Source: Patiria miniata
Taxonomy: Eukaryota; Echinodermata; Asteroidea; Valvatida; Asterinidae
Reading direction: 5' to 3'
Assembly: GCF_015706575.1 (NCBI RefSeq)
Contig: NW_024037058.1
Span: 6,449,806 to 6,513,805, forward strand
Length of the DNA stretch: 64,000 nucleotides
The position numbers were made by a program, and so were the translations under genes. Position 1 is the first letter of the stretch. Each line of letters starts with the position of its first letter. This document shows positions 21,414-33,060 of this stretch, piece by piece. The notes below the pieces were generated by a model. It ran no database searches. It saw only the letters and a list, made by a program, of their open reading frames with translations, and was not told the DNA's origin.

Positions 21414-22841
21414 GAGATTTCAAGCGTGTCTTGCGTGTACATTTATTATTTATGTTACAATAATTCTTTTTAATTATGCTCTTGTGTCTCTTCCTTGTGT
21501 CTCTTCCTTCTTTATGTGCAACTAATAATCCTTTTCCATGCTGCAACATTTAATTTTGAACAATTTGCTGAATTGTTTTTTTTGTAAAAACATAGAATTC
21601 ATTTTGGATATTAACATGGCTCAATGCACATGAACTCCAGCTCCAATTAAAGCACAACTAGACTTAATATGTGGTTTTAGAAATTACAAATGTAAACAAG
21701 TTAATTTGTTCGATTAAATTTAAAACAACATACTCTTTGAAATTTCACATAAAGAAAAAATAGAAAAGCATCTTTGTACAGTTGGTTTCCACTAATTCAT
21801 CATTGTCCATTTTATTTGCATACGTGTTGTGGTTCTCCATGTTTTGGGTTCCTTTATTTTATTTTACTCTACTGTTTAAGACCTCCACAAACTGTTGTGA
21901 GGCTTTGCTTTTTTTGAAAATAAACTGAACAACACGTGAAGCTACATTTTTTTAAACCATCATCAGTGACCTGGGTCCCTATTGTAAATACCTAAGTTTA
22001 AGTTATTGTGCAAGTTTTGATTTGTAGTATTGCCTTACAGCACTTCTTCGGTACGGTTGTGCATGTTAGCAAAACTGCTTTGTGTATGTAGTACTTGCAT
22101 AATAAAATGTGCCACATCTATGATTTTATATCATAGTGCGCCAACAGTTTATTCTTTGCAAATACAAAAACTTCATTAAACATTCAGTTGAATGGGAACA
22201 AAATATTTGTTTATAAATGTTAATGTTTTAGCACTTTAATCAGTTGTACATCATTATTTGTTGTTTTTTTATGGAGTCAAATATACCTTGATGTCTATTT
22301 CGAAGAATGCTGTACCTGTCATCAAAATGGATCAATGAAGATTGTTAAATTTTGGGAAACAAAGGGGCATACGTTTACCCCTTGGAGGATACCCCCTCTT
22401 CTTCGGACCTGCCTACGATTGGGCCAACTTCTAAGTGTTTAATTTTGATGATGACTCTGCAGTATTAAATTGTAAATGATTGAACTTGTATAAAATAGGC
22501 CTATTTTTTTTTTTTACTTTTAGCATTCATTTCAATGTGTTAAGAAACCCTGAAGTTAAAACGTTTCCAGCAAATTTTTTGAGTTCATATTCTGAATCTA
22601 GATTGAGTACTGTATGTATGTATACAATGAAGGGAAACCTGCATCAAATACTACGAACAATTTGTGTATACACAAATCCTACATTGTATCTGTATCTGCG
22701 CATACTACCTTGTGTACAGTGTGGGCCACTTATTATAATAATTTGCCCTCCAGTTGGTGTGGAAACTCTCAGAGGAGTGCTAATCTGTGTAGCTTGAACT
22801 TAGCTGACCCAGAGTTAGTGCATGGTCAGTTGGGCATTACC
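21414..22841. other. Non-coding DNA inside the 10-kb insertion
   Basis: AT-rich. Short open frames at 22480-22860 depend on a poly-T run and show no protein-like features. Nothing else was recognised. Confidence 0.4.
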
Positions 22842-22859
22842 ATCCCAGTGGGCACATGA

Positions 22860-23770
22860 CGTTGTTTCAACGTTGAATGTTGGTTGAAATGACGTCACGA
22901 CGTCGAAATACCGTAAAACAACGTTATTTCAACGTCACTTTTGCGACGTTGATTTTATGTTACAGTTTGACGTTGTTTCAACGTCGAATAAATGTTGAAA
23001 TTGCGTCGCGATATTATCAACCTAAATTCAATGTCTATCCAACGTCGGTTTTGTAACGTTGTTCCAACGTCCATATTTCGACATTAATCCAACATTGAAT
23101 GTTGGTTGAAATTGCGTCGCGATATTATCAACCTAAATTCAATGTCTAGCCAACGTCGGTTTTGTAACGTTGTTTCAACGTCCATATTTCGACATTAATC
23201 CAACGTTAAATGTTGGTTGAAATTGCGTCGCGATATTATTAACCAAAACTCAATGTCTATTCAACGTCGGTTTGGTAACGTTGTTCCAACGTACATATTT
23301 CGACATTAATCTAACGTTGGATAAATGTTAAAATTGCGTCGCGATATTAACAACCTAAAATTAACGTCTCTCTGACGTCGGTTTGGTAACGTTGTTCCAA
23401 CGTACAGATTTCGACATTAATCTGACGTCGAATAAAAGTTTAAATTGCGTCACGATATTGACAACCGAAATTCCATGTCTATTCAACGTCAGTTTGGTAA
23501 CGTTGTTCCAACGTACAGATTTCAACATTAATCTGACGTTGAATATGCGTTTAAATTGCGTCACGATATTAACAATGTTAAATTCAATGTCTATCAATCG
23601 TCAGTTTTGTAATTGTTCCAACGTATTTTGACATTATTCTGATGTTGGATAAATGCTTAAAATTGCGTCGTGATAACGACCTAAATGTACCAACGTCGGT
23701 TTGGTAAACTTTGTTTAACATACGGATTTTAATTAGTCCAAAGTTGAAAAAATGTCGAAATTAAGTGCGT
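22860..23770 (+). repeat. Left subterminal array, 111-bp period
   Basis: The word TTGCGTC recurs at 23001, 23112, 23223, 23334, 23445, 23556 and 23663, giving exact 111-bp steps and then 107. Each unit contains several AACGT or ACGTTG words and CAATGTCTATYCAACGTC-like blocks. Units decay toward the interior, suggesting growth from the terminal side. Confidence 0.92.
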
Positions 23771-23779
23771 CGCAATCAA

Positions 23780-26700
23780 ACATATTGCATTGCTTTGAAA
23801 TTGAGTATCCTCGCGGTTACTTCAACGTCAGTCCTGCTGTATCAATTAACGTATAATTTTAACTATCAAAGTGCAAAATATTATGTCAAGAAATATAAAC
23901 AAAATAGCCAACTTAATTGAACTTTGTGGCCTTTTTTATGAAAACATATTATTTGTCAGCACGCCAAAGCTGTGACGCTAGCCAATCACACGGCGCGTAA
24001 TTTGTTCTACATTCCAAGGTTGTGACGCTGGCCAATCAGTTTTCATGTACTCTCTTTGAATCACGATATGGCGCGCAAGCATATGACCGTTACATATTTC
24101 GACATCATACTGCAGTTGTGTGGACGTGTAGCGTGCAGCCGACATCATTTTACTCAAATAACAGGTAAGAATTTTGCCATCAAAATTCGTAGTTATTGTT
24201 ATGATGTTGCTTAGACATACCTGACGTTTATTCGAAGCACTTACTTATTAATTGCAACCAATTTCTCCCCAAAACGATAAACAAATATTGACACATCACT
24301 GGGGTCGGGGACACTGGCATGCATGGTCACTGATGATACCGGCGTCCGGTACGTATGGGAACCAGGTCGACCGCATGCATCCCGGCACTCGGAACAGTGT
24401 ATTGCTGAGCTGTACTAAAACGGGTTCAATGGGAAAGTAGTGAGAGAAATCCTGAGAAATAATCCTCCATTGGCGTTTTGAACTGTACAGTATAATGGAC
24501 GTGTGACTTAAACTTTCCGGGACGATATTGTTACCATGAATAAATGTGGCTCAATTACTGGATTTCCTTTGTATTGAAAAGTTGTTTCTGAGGAAATAGA
24601 AATTGCATTTTTTTTTCACTTGGTAGACCTTATGGACATGAAATGCATGATGATGAAATGTACTTAAGCCTACCTGGTTAAAAAAAATAATAACCAGGAA
24701 AAATATAATTCGATTTTCTGCACTGTAGAGTTTCAGTTTTCATGTAATTTTCAGGCTAAAAAGTAAAAATGGATCGTCCAAAAGTGATTGTAGAATGGAA
24801 TGCAGTATATTTTCTCGAGGTCAATTACTGCCATACTGGATTTCTTCGTACAGCTACACAGCGGTGATAGGTCGTGGGTCATGTACATTATACCGTTTTA
24901 CTTCCCCTGATTATTAAACCAGGTGGGTTATCTTCCATAGGGAATAGGCCTATCAAGTGGGGGATAAACACTCCCGATTTCGATTTCACATGTTGCTATC
25001 ACCACCCCGGTGCTCTTGTACATGTACAAGTCACAAAACGGAGGAAGTTGCTGGGTAGTTCCTTGATCCTTTGTGTAAAACTAAAAGTTGCTGTGACAAT
25101 AGTGAGAATGCATAACACAAATTTCTGTATCAAAACTTTAGGTAAATGCAAGCATGGATAATTATACCGCTGTTTGTAGCCTGTGCTGTGAATGGTGCAA
25201 TAACAAAATGGACTCACGGTGCAGGGAGTGAGTAATTACGTAAATGTATTGGCCTAAGTAATCAATCATTGCATAGGCAGGTGGTATTTCTACATAAACT
25301 TGTTTTTGTTTTGTGTAGATACTAGACATGGTTTGCATATTTTTTGGGGAGTATGCAGAGTCTAAGTTTGGCAGGTAGGACAGGTAGGGTAGTTAATCTC
25401 ACTTTTTCAGCTTCTGAAGAAAAAAATCCTTTTCAAAATTCCAGAAGAGTTTACAAGACCTCACAGATGACGAAACCCCACTCAGCAATGATTCATACAG
25501 GAATTGAGGAGGAGCCAAAGTCAGCATGCATTGTCGAACCAGTATGGAGGAGTTATGTATGACTTTCGAAGATGCTTCAGTTTGAAATCTTTCGGACAGT
25601 ACTCGCAGTGCCGTAGCTGGTATGTATATGCCGACAAAAAAAAAATTCAGGGCTAAGTTTTATGGCAAAAACCGATTATTTTATTCTTAAGTCAATAACA
25701 CTTGCAGAGATGTAGCTCTGATTGCAGTCATCGCACATAAAAAAGTGGTATTCAAATCCATTTCTACTTGTGCGAACAACAGACACAATGGCCAGTTCAT
25801 TCAAAACGTTAACAAAACGCAAAAATGAAAACAGATTTGTGGCTATATCTTAATTGAGTGTTGGCAGAAGTTTCGTCACAGTGCATTGTATAATAACTTG
25901 TGTTTGTTTACACTCTTCCGTTATCTTTTTTCCTGATGGGTCTTTGCTTTTGTCTCTGAGCGTTGTTTTTTTTCTCATCCAACAGGTGCATGACCAAGTG
26001 ATTGAAGACAGTTCAACAATGATGGGCAGAGTGGAACTGAAAAAAAGCAGATGAGGAGACGACCTTTTCAGTTTCGCAGGTAATTTAATTTTCTTCGCCA
26101 GATTTAATTTATTTTGACCAATTATTGATCTTGGTTAAAATCTCATTGTGTGGTACTTGGTTGTATGGTTGATAATTGCTGAAGTGTCAGGAAATACAAG
26201 TGGTAGTTTTTATAAGTGCAAGTTTAATAAAAGGAATCATTCTGTTGATTTTTTGTACACAATGTCAGCACATAAAATGATGACCAAACGTGTTGTCGCT
26301 TTGTTGAAACTAATATGGTTTATGTATGTATTTCTCTTTGTTTGTGTTTGTAACATTTTCGTTTTTGAGGGTGATTTGGTTGTGTCAATGAATAAAGAGA
26401 TGGTTGGGGAGGAAGCTTGCAATTCTAAAATATTACACTATCTTTTATTTGTCTTTTCTAGCGAGGTCTAGTAACTTCGTAATCGGGCAAGGTGATGGAT
26501 GTTGCTGCTTGTTGAGTTTTTCATCTCCTGTCAAGTTTGCGCCTGAAAGAAGAGGTGATGGAGGGACACACTGAGGGCCCATGCACCTTCACATTCAGTC
26601 GTACCTTTGGACTGTGTTGAATATTTCAATATTGGAACAGTTGATTAATAGTAATTGTTCAAATACAGTAAGTTGCTCTGGAGTGGCTGGTATCTTTCCG

Positions 26701-27600
26701 TAAGTGTAACAGGTAAAGGCTCTTTAAGTGATGGAAATTCAACCTCTGCCGCATCTTGTACTTTTCATCTTGAAACTTCCACGTTCGAGAAGTGGGGGAC
26801 TGTTATAATAATTATATACAGTACATGTATTGTGCATTATTTAGTTATTACTGTTGATTCTTGGTTGACCTGTTCAAATGTTCAATTGAATCATTTAGAT
26901 TAATTTTGTATGAATGATGCTGTTTGTTTTATTATTTTCTATTTGATAGTTTCTAATGCTCTTGCCCAAGTCTGCCGCATAACCTCTTGCAATATTTCAC
27001 AAGAAAATTCATAGATATGATAGAATAGTGCTGCAGGTAAATTTGGAAAACTAATATGAATTGTATGCAAATGAAAAAAAAAAGTGAATTTAGACGTTTA
27101 AAAATTGTACCTGTATGCTTGTTAATTCGTGTTATATTTCTGATGTAAATGCACTGGGCAGTGCTGCATTTCTTTGAAAAAAGAATCAAATTCATTATCA
27201 TGTATCTTTTTAGAGACTAGTACCCTCGTTTAGGCTATAATGCTGTTGGAACAAGTCAATCTAATTCTGAATTTTACTATGTATGGATTAATTACTACTT
27301 TGTTGAAACCTAAAAGGTGTTGTATAAGCTGATAAGGTTGGAAGTTAATTAATAAATACACACATTTTTTTATGGAAAAAATTAAAGTGATTGATAAAGA
27401 ATTTCATTTAAATTTAAAGTTATTCAATTTCGACATGGATTTAACAACACTCCTCAGCTTGCAAATTTATTTAACATAGAACGATTGGAAAAATGCCAAC
27501 ATCCACCATTATCAGTACATTCTGGCTTTAAATCTTAACACAAACCTTAAAATATTTTGATTCAAGAATTGCATTTATTTAACTGTGATATTTCTAAGAA
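23780..27600 (+). other. Interior of the 5.39-kb element, exon-like islands
   Basis: No complete gene is seen. Possible exon pieces are a GC-richer segment ending AATAACAG before GTAAGAATT (about 24165); a segment after CACTTTTTCAG (about 25410-25560) reading ASEEKNPFQNSRRVYKTSQM and onward to a stop; a segment between TCATCCAACAG and GTAATTTAA (25986-26080); and one after TTTTCTAG (from 26462). They may be remnants of a transposase, a captured host gene or an untranslated transcript. Confidence 0.3.
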
Positions 27601-27619
27601 TAGGATGTCATTTAATGTT

Positions 27620-28215
27620 GATTATTTATACGTTGATTGAACATCATGTCAGTGCTATTTTAATGTAGAGATGTCGACGTTAAATCAATGTTGAAATGTC
27701 TACGTTAACTCAACGTTGTGATCTTAACGTTGTTTCAATGTCGACATTTCCACGTCGCTTCAATTTGCAAATTCAATCATTAATCAACGCTGAATCAACG
27801 TAGAATCTCCGACATTAAATCAACGTTGACATATCTACGTTGATTCAACGTCATGCTTTCCACGTTGGTTTAACGTCAGCATAATAACGTCAGATCAACT
27901 TGCAAATTCAATCATTAATCAACGTTGAATCAACGTAGAATGTCCGACATTAAATCAACGTTGAAATATTTACGTTGATTCAACGTTGTGCTTTCCACGT
28001 TGGTTTAACGTCAGCAAAACAACGTCAGATCAACTTGCAAATTCAATCATTAATCAACGTTGAATCAACGTAGAATTTTCAACATAAAATCAACGTTGAA
28101 ATGTTGACGTTGATTCAACGTCGGCATTTCAACGTCAGAAAAACTTTCAAATTCAATCATTATTCAACGTTAGTTCAACGTCGGAAACTGACGTTGTTTC
28201 AACGTTATTTCAACG
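27620..28215 (+). repeat. Right subterminal array, 135-bp period
   Basis: The word TTGCAAATTCAATCAT starts at 27765, 27900 and 28035 (135-bp steps), with a final shorter unit near 28145. Units carry ATCAACGTTGAATCAACGTA-like words. The period and sequence differ from the left array, although both share the CAACGT theme. Confidence 0.88.
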
Positions 28216-28414
28216 TATTTTGCCCACTGGGATGCCCCCAGACCATCTGTTGGTGACCTAGGTTGACTGTGGACATATCACAATTGGCAAGTTTTAAGAG
28301 GCGTTGAGTGATTAGACTGATACTTATCCCCATAGGAGACATGTTCCCATTAATCTTCTCTTTGAAAAGGATGTGGAATTTTGAGAGAATTTTAAATGGG
28401 AGAAATTCGTAATG

Positions 28415-29031
28415 ATTACTAGAACTCCCCTTACTAAGGAGTGGAAAATGTCACATACATGTCACAGCTGAAATATATTGCATTTTTCAGAATACAACTG
28501 CTCTTTAGTGTAAACCCTACTAATTGCTCTTTTCTTGTGAAAAAAATATTAAACACCAGGCTTGAATCATGCTTATAGTAGGGGAATAATCTTTCAAATT
28601 TCTAAATACTCATTTTGACAATTTTACAAGCATACTGTGATAGAACAGGAAATATAAAGTTACCAACTGTATGTTTTGAGTATCAACATGTGAGTAACCC
28701 ACACTTTGCATATTGGGGATTCCTGGTATCTGATTGGTCAACTAGGTTGGCAGTGATGGCAAAGAGAAGTTGTACTTAACATATGGGGCTCAAAGTGTAT
28801 TAAAAGGCATTGCAGGACTAGGATTTAGGCAGTTGATTGCTTGATTAGGAGGCTCTTGATAATGATGGAATGACATGACAGATGATGACGGATGAATGCA
28901 TGATTAAGTGCACGACCACTGTTCTTGATATGTCTCCGATCACCAATTATAAGTCTATTTTCTAGGGTTGAATCTACTTAGGATTAAAGGATTAAAGAGC
29001 AAAATCCCATGGGAAAGAAGTTACTCAAACC
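28415..29031 (+). repeat. TRIM-C 5' block V, right of the 10-kb insertion
   Basis: The part 28460-28580 resembles 55950-56110 upstream of TRIM-D (shared order ACAGCTGAAA, TTTTTCAG or TTTTCAGG, TTGCTCTTTT or TTGCTATTTT, TTGAATCA). It continues the homology that stops at 18156. No exon is seen. Confidence 0.55.
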
Positions 29032-29035
29032 TTAA

Positions 29036-29460
29036 CCCTAAAGAGGCCGGGGGAGGGGGGGGAGTGCAGAATCCGCTCCCCCTCAACTTTTTTCATGATG
29101 CAACCCGAGCTGTTCTGACTTATAAGCCGAGCCTTGTGCATCTTTTCATACAAAAAACATAAAAATCCGACAACAGGTTGCTGTGCAACGAAAAATTTCC
29201 CGGCGCTATGCGCCATGAAAACTGAATTTCCCCATAGATAATGTACACAGAGCAGCATTACCATTCATGCATATGAATAATTAATTAGCCACAATTCCAA
29301 AACCCTTTGACCTATAGTCATGAAATTTCTTGGGTATGCTCATGCAGAGTTGTTCTATGCATGTATTGAGTTTCAAAATTGTTCGTCTCTCGATGGCCAA
29401 AATTTGAGGGGAATCCCCCCCCCCCCCCCGGTTGAGAGATGATCAAACTAGCCCGGCCCT
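29036..29460 (-). mobile_element. piggyBac-like MITE, copy 2, inverted
   Basis: TTAA at 29032-29035 and 29461-29464; the left end is CCCTAAAGAGGCCGGGGG and the right end (reverse complement) AGGGCCGGGCTAG. The interior is the reverse complement of 20950-21409 with many changes (shared GAAATTTCTTGGGTATG on this strand). The right terminus has lost a few bases relative to copy 1. Confidence 0.75.
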
Positions 29461-29464
29461 TTAA

Positions 29465-29816
29465 GAAATAAGATGCTCCACCCACATTCCAACTCCCCCC
29501 ACAAACTACTCCACCCAGATTCTGCCTCCACATTCCGACTCTTACCAGTCTGATTCTTATTCTGATTCCACAACCCATTCAGCTGTGTATTCCAATGGCT
29601 CTACTTAAGTCTACTGTTCCTCAGCTATTCCACCGAGAAAGGGGAGCTAGTGCCGGTGCTAAGGCCCACCACTATAAGGGTACGACACCATCGAGGCGCT
29701 ACCAAATTATCCAGCAAGATGAAGGAGAACAGCTGGTACGCCACGTCACATTGTCATCATTTGAAGTTAGAATTCATGTAATTCCAAAATCTTTTACTTC
29801 ATGTGCTTTATTTGCA
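29465..29816 (+). other. TRIM-C 5' intron end
   Basis: A short GC-richer segment (29595-29750) precedes the acceptor TTATTTGCAG. The sequence TTTGAAGTTAGAATTCATGTAATTCC is close to that before TRIM-D. No coding evidence is seen. Confidence 0.45.
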
Positions 29817-29874
29817 GGTTCAAGTTTTATCTACATGTAGGCCTACCCGTATCACATCAAATCAACTAGTGAAG

Positions 29875-31818
29875 ATGGCATCTAATGTTACAGTTCAATC
29901 AGTGTTGGAGAAGATTAGTGTGGATCATCTGGAATGCTCCATCTGCACCAACCGTTTCAGGCAGCCCAAACTGCTGGACTGTTTGCATAGTTTTTGCCTG
30001 CAATGCCTCCACGACCTCAGACAGAGCCAAGATCCTAGTGCTACAAAGCTGACATGTCCTCTGTGCAGATGTGAAACCACGTTAAAAGGGTCTGGGGTTG
30101 CTGATCTCCCTAATAACTTTGCATTCAGCGCCCTGGTGGAGGAAGTTACAATGCAGGAAAAGCTACTGGAAGGTAAAGGGTCAGAGATCAAATGTCAAGC
30201 CTGTGATGAGGAGAATAAGGCTATATCAAGATGCATTGACTGTGATCATTTCCTCTGTCAAGAATGTCAAAAGGCTCATGGACGTATGACTTTGATGAAA
30301 TCTCATAAAATCTACACACTTGCTCAACTTCGATCAGGAGAGATTGTCTACAAGAGTAAACTAAGAGAAGAAGTTCCCAAATGTGGCAAGCATCCAGATC
30401 AGAATCTCAATGTCTACTGCGACACATGTGAGCAAGTCATATGTCTCACGTGTACTGTTCTCGATCATGGGAATCCAAAACATTCCCTCATCGGCCTATC
30501 TGAGGCTTTTGAAAAGTGTAAGAAAAAAGTTGAAGAACTTGTCTCAAAAGTTAGTAACAGTAAAACAGAACTGAACACCACCATAGAGAAAACTTGCATA
30601 TCTCGCAAGAAACTTGACATCATGTTTGCAACCACCAAGAAGAAAATGTCAGAAAAAGCTGACCAAGAGGTTGCCAAGACCCGACAAGAAGAGCACAAAC
30701 TGTTAAAAGAGACTGAAAGAATTTATCAAGAAAGAGTCACAACATTTGAAGCTGCTCAAGCCAATAACAGGAAAGAGGTGACACAGACAGAGCACAAGCT
30801 GGAGGAGGTCAAACAACTCATGAATCAAGCAAGTTGCTGTGAGATTCTTGAACTTCAGCAGAAGCTCTTGCATAACCTCAGTGAATTGACAGGGAAACAG
30901 CCACAGCAAGTTCCTGACAAGTTGACCTTCCTGGACTTTGAAGAAGATGAGAGGTCACTTGGGAGACTCATTCTGGAGGAAGAGCCACAGGCTGCAGAAA
31001 GGCAATTACCAAGACCTGGAAGATCATGTGTGAAGGAGAAATGGGAACTGAAGACTGAATTCAAGAGCTTGAAATTAGGAAATACACAGATACGACATGT
31101 GTCAGCACTCTCTGACAATAACATAGTATTAAACAATTGGAATAAAACACTATTCACAGTATCACTGACCAATAGTCAACATACACCATCTCCTATCCCA
31201 CAAAGGCTACAAATCAATGGCCTCACTGGTGTCAGGTGTATTGCAGTGAGCAAGGATGACAAGCTCCTTGCTCTAGATATTCCAGTAGTCAAGGTCTTCA
31301 ACAAGCAACATCAGCTCCTCCATCAGTTCACACCAGGTAGAGGGTACAGAAAACCAACATGCCTTGCAGTGGATGACAGCAATCTGATAGCAGTGGGTTA
31401 TGGAGGCAAGAATGAGATATCTCTACACAACCCAGGTGGATCCCTCATCAGGAGACTGCTTGCATCAATGATTAGAGGTTATCTGACAATGCACAATCAC
31501 CGCCTGATCTACACAACAGGCATGACCAAAAGGTTGGTATGTGTAGACTACTATGGTGCCAGTGTATTCTCAGTTGACATTACCAGCAACATGCAGGGGT
31601 GTTGGGGCCCTACTTGTGTGTGCTGTGACAGTGATGGCAGCATCTATGTTGCTGTGTGCGGACGTTCAACAGGTGATATTCTGTATTACAGTCCTGATGG
31701 CAAGTACATTGGATGTGTGATCAAGGGATGTGGTCCTCCAAGTGACATCACATTCACATCAGGTGGTGATCTGGTAGTGGCTTCAGGACAGTCTGTACAG
31801 ATCTATCACCGAGTGTAA
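29875..31818 (+). CDS. TRIM-C: RING / B-box / coiled-coil / propeller protein
   Basis: Predicted E3 ubiquitin ligase, 647 residues, single coding exon. The ATG at 29875 (strong context) lies 57 bases after the acceptor AG at 29816-29817; the in-frame ATG at 29803 lies before the acceptor and is not used in a spliced message. RING ligands are C21, C24, C36, H38, C41, C44, C61 and C64; B-box 1 about 107-144; B-box 2 C170, H173, C182, C185, C190, C193, H198 and H203; coiled coil about 205-365; propeller about 410-647. N-terminal 200 residues are nearly the same as TRIM-D. The first propeller blade (SLKLGNTQIRHVSALSDNN) is shorter than in TRIM-A and -D and very different, and VRCIAV lacks the preceding DD found in both. 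It is the shortest intact member. Confidence 0.93.
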   Translation: MASNVTVQSVLEKISVDHLECSICTNRFRQPKLLDCLHSFCLQCLHDLRQSQDPSATKLTCPLCRCETTLKGSGVADLPNNFAFSALVEEVTMQEKLLEGKGSEIKCQACDEENKAISRCIDCDHFLCQECQKAHGRMTLMKSHKIYTLAQLRSGEIVYKSKLREEVPKCGKHPDQNLNVYCDTCEQVICLTCTVLDHGNPKHSLIGLSEAFEKCKKKVEELVSKVSNSKTELNTTIEKTCISRKKLDIMFATTKKKMSEKADQEVAKTRQEEHKLLKETERIYQERVTTFEAAQANNRKEVTQTEHKLEEVKQLMNQASCCEILELQQKLLHNLSELTGKQPQQVPDKLTFLDFEEDERSLGRLILEEEPQAAERQLPRPGRSCVKEKWELKTEFKSLKLGNTQIRHVSALSDNNIVLNNWNKTLFTVSLTNSQHTPSPIPQRLQINGLTGVRCIAVSKDDKLLALDIPVVKVFNKQHQLLHQFTPGRGYRKPTCLAVDDSNLIAVGYGGKNEISLHNPGGSLIRRLLASMIRGYLTMHNHRLIYTTGMTKRLVCVDYYGASVFSVDITSNMQGCWGPTCVCCDSDGSIYVAVCGRSTGDILYYSPDGKYIGCVIKGCGPPSDITFTSGGDLVVASGQSVQIYHRV

Positions 31819-31918
31819 GGACAGATTAATTAAACTGGGGCTATCCAGTGTATCCACCAAACACTTCCATCAGACATCGAACATTGTTCTGAAAAGGAAC
31901 ATTAAAGTTCATTCCCTC

Positions 31919-31924
31919 AATAAA
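31919..31924 (+). terminator. TRIM-C polyadenylation signal
   Basis: AATAAA, 101 bases after the stop. The aligned position after TRIM-D has lost the T (CTCAAAAAAC near 58347), so TRIM-D must use another signal. Confidence 0.6.
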
Positions 31925-32860
31925 ACTTTCGATAATACTGTATATATGGTTTATTTCTAAGGTCTTTGGTGTTTGTATGTGTCGACTCTTATACTTTAAA
32001 TCTACTTCCAATAAAATGCTACATGTAGATCTGGTGGCCCAATAATGAGATCAAAGGAATGACCCTTCACATTGTTTGCAAATAGCGCAGTGTACATTTT
32101 TAAAGTATTATCAATGAGAGGGAAAGTATTACCACGAAAGGCAATTTAGTTCAATTTTCTCAGATTTGTCTCAGCAAATACGAAGTCAATGCATGATGTG
32201 TTTTCCAAGTATAAAATATAACCCTACTCCTGTAAAAAATGTAAATATTTCCTTAAATTTTGTTTTTCGATTTTTCAATTATTGGGAAAATTGTTGAGTT
32301 TAAATTAATGCAACTTATTTTTGAATGAAAAAGATTTTGCACCTCCATGTACTCAAAAGCAACTGGATGAAATACGTGTGATTTTGAACTCAAGCGATAG
32401 TTTAAAACTAAATCATATGCAATCCGTTGGTTGTCTCTTTCACAGTGCTTTCTGAGTGCCTCATCAAATTAATATCAGTTACATTACATTTACAACCAAG
32501 TTGAAAATGAAAACCTTGTGCATTCTACTGCAATGATACATGGATGTTTGTAAATCTGGTTAGTATGATGGATGTACATTTGTAAACTGAAATCTTGTTT
32601 ATTTGCCTTTCTTAAATGTGATTTTTCTAAAATACTACAATAGAAGATGCATTTGGAACATTCTATGAATTTGGGGTTCAGTTTTTCCTGTCCCTATACG
32701 TCTGACATGTACGATTTTGTAAAAGAAGATGCACTCCTTTATGTGTGTACTCTTCCTCCAAGAATGCTTCTGCGAATCAAATGACCTACCCAACAAATAT
32801 TAATTAGTTTGACGTCAGTTTTAATGCCACTTGAATGGCAAATGATCAATTTCAGAGGTT
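31925..32860. repeat. TRIM-C downstream block T and start of block Q
   Basis: About 31819-32220 matches 58244-58690 after TRIM-D; 32330-32620 matches 46780-46990 and 60460-60700; 32628-32860 is block Q, which resumes after the LTR element. No gene is seen. Confidence 0.65.
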
Positions 32861-32865
32861 ACAAG
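32861..32865. repeat. Target-site duplication of the LTR element, left
   Basis: ACAAG, repeated at 38135-38139. The paralogous empty site is ACAAG at 47303-47307. Confidence 0.9.
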
Positions 32866-33060
32866 TGTAATAACCCTCATTATATTATTTAAAGGCTTCA
32901 ATGATGAGCCACTATTATTCTAGTTAAATGCTTCAATCACAGCAAGCTCACATGTGTTGTATTATGCATCCAACATGGCACATATGCATCAGAACAGCAG
33001 AAATCGTGTCTGTGTTTTATTCAGTCTGAAATCGGATTATTATAAGCATTGGACATTACA
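32866..33060 (+). repeat. 5' LTR (195 bp)
   Basis: Starts TGTAATAACCC and ends GGACATTACA (TG...CA). Practically identical to 37939-38134. Confidence 0.95.

Larger units (their letters stand above)
22844..28231. mobile_element. 5.39-kb DNA element with AT target duplication
   Basis: The termini are inverted: left CCCAGTGGGCAC, right (reverse complement) CCCAGTGGGCAAAATACGTTG. They are flanked by AT at 22842-22843 and 28232-28233. A 2-bp AT duplication is reported for the IS4EU/ISL2EU group, which is a tentative fit. Large tandem arrays of CAACGT-containing units sit just inside both ends. The 3.8-kb middle holds no intact transposase, only scattered exon-like islands, so the copy looks non-autonomous. 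Confidence 0.75.
18157..28414. mobile_element. 10.26-kb insertion with 24-bp terminal inverted repeats
   Basis: The left end CATTACGAATTTCTCCCATT (continuing TTAA to 24 bases, 18157-18180) is the exact reverse complement of 28391-28414. Sequence on the two outsides lines up with a continuous stretch upstream of TRIM-D (55750-56110), so this is an insertion in the TRIM-C 5' region. A clear target duplication was not found, so the superfamily is unknown and the true borders may differ slightly from the inverted repeats. It contains decayed exon-like frames (18.5-20.3 kb), strong hairpins, a piggyBac-like MITE and a nested 5.39-kb element. Confidence 0.6.

Noticed and set aside
22480-22859. Overlapping frames of 105 and 81 codons
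   Set aside because: One depends on a poly-T run coding for phenylalanines, and the other overlaps the end of the 5.39-kb element. Neither looks like a protein.
22844-28231. Regular 111- and 135-bp repeats as a possible CRISPR-like array
   Set aside because: Units are long, touching and decayed, without short repeats and unique spacers, and the DNA is animal.
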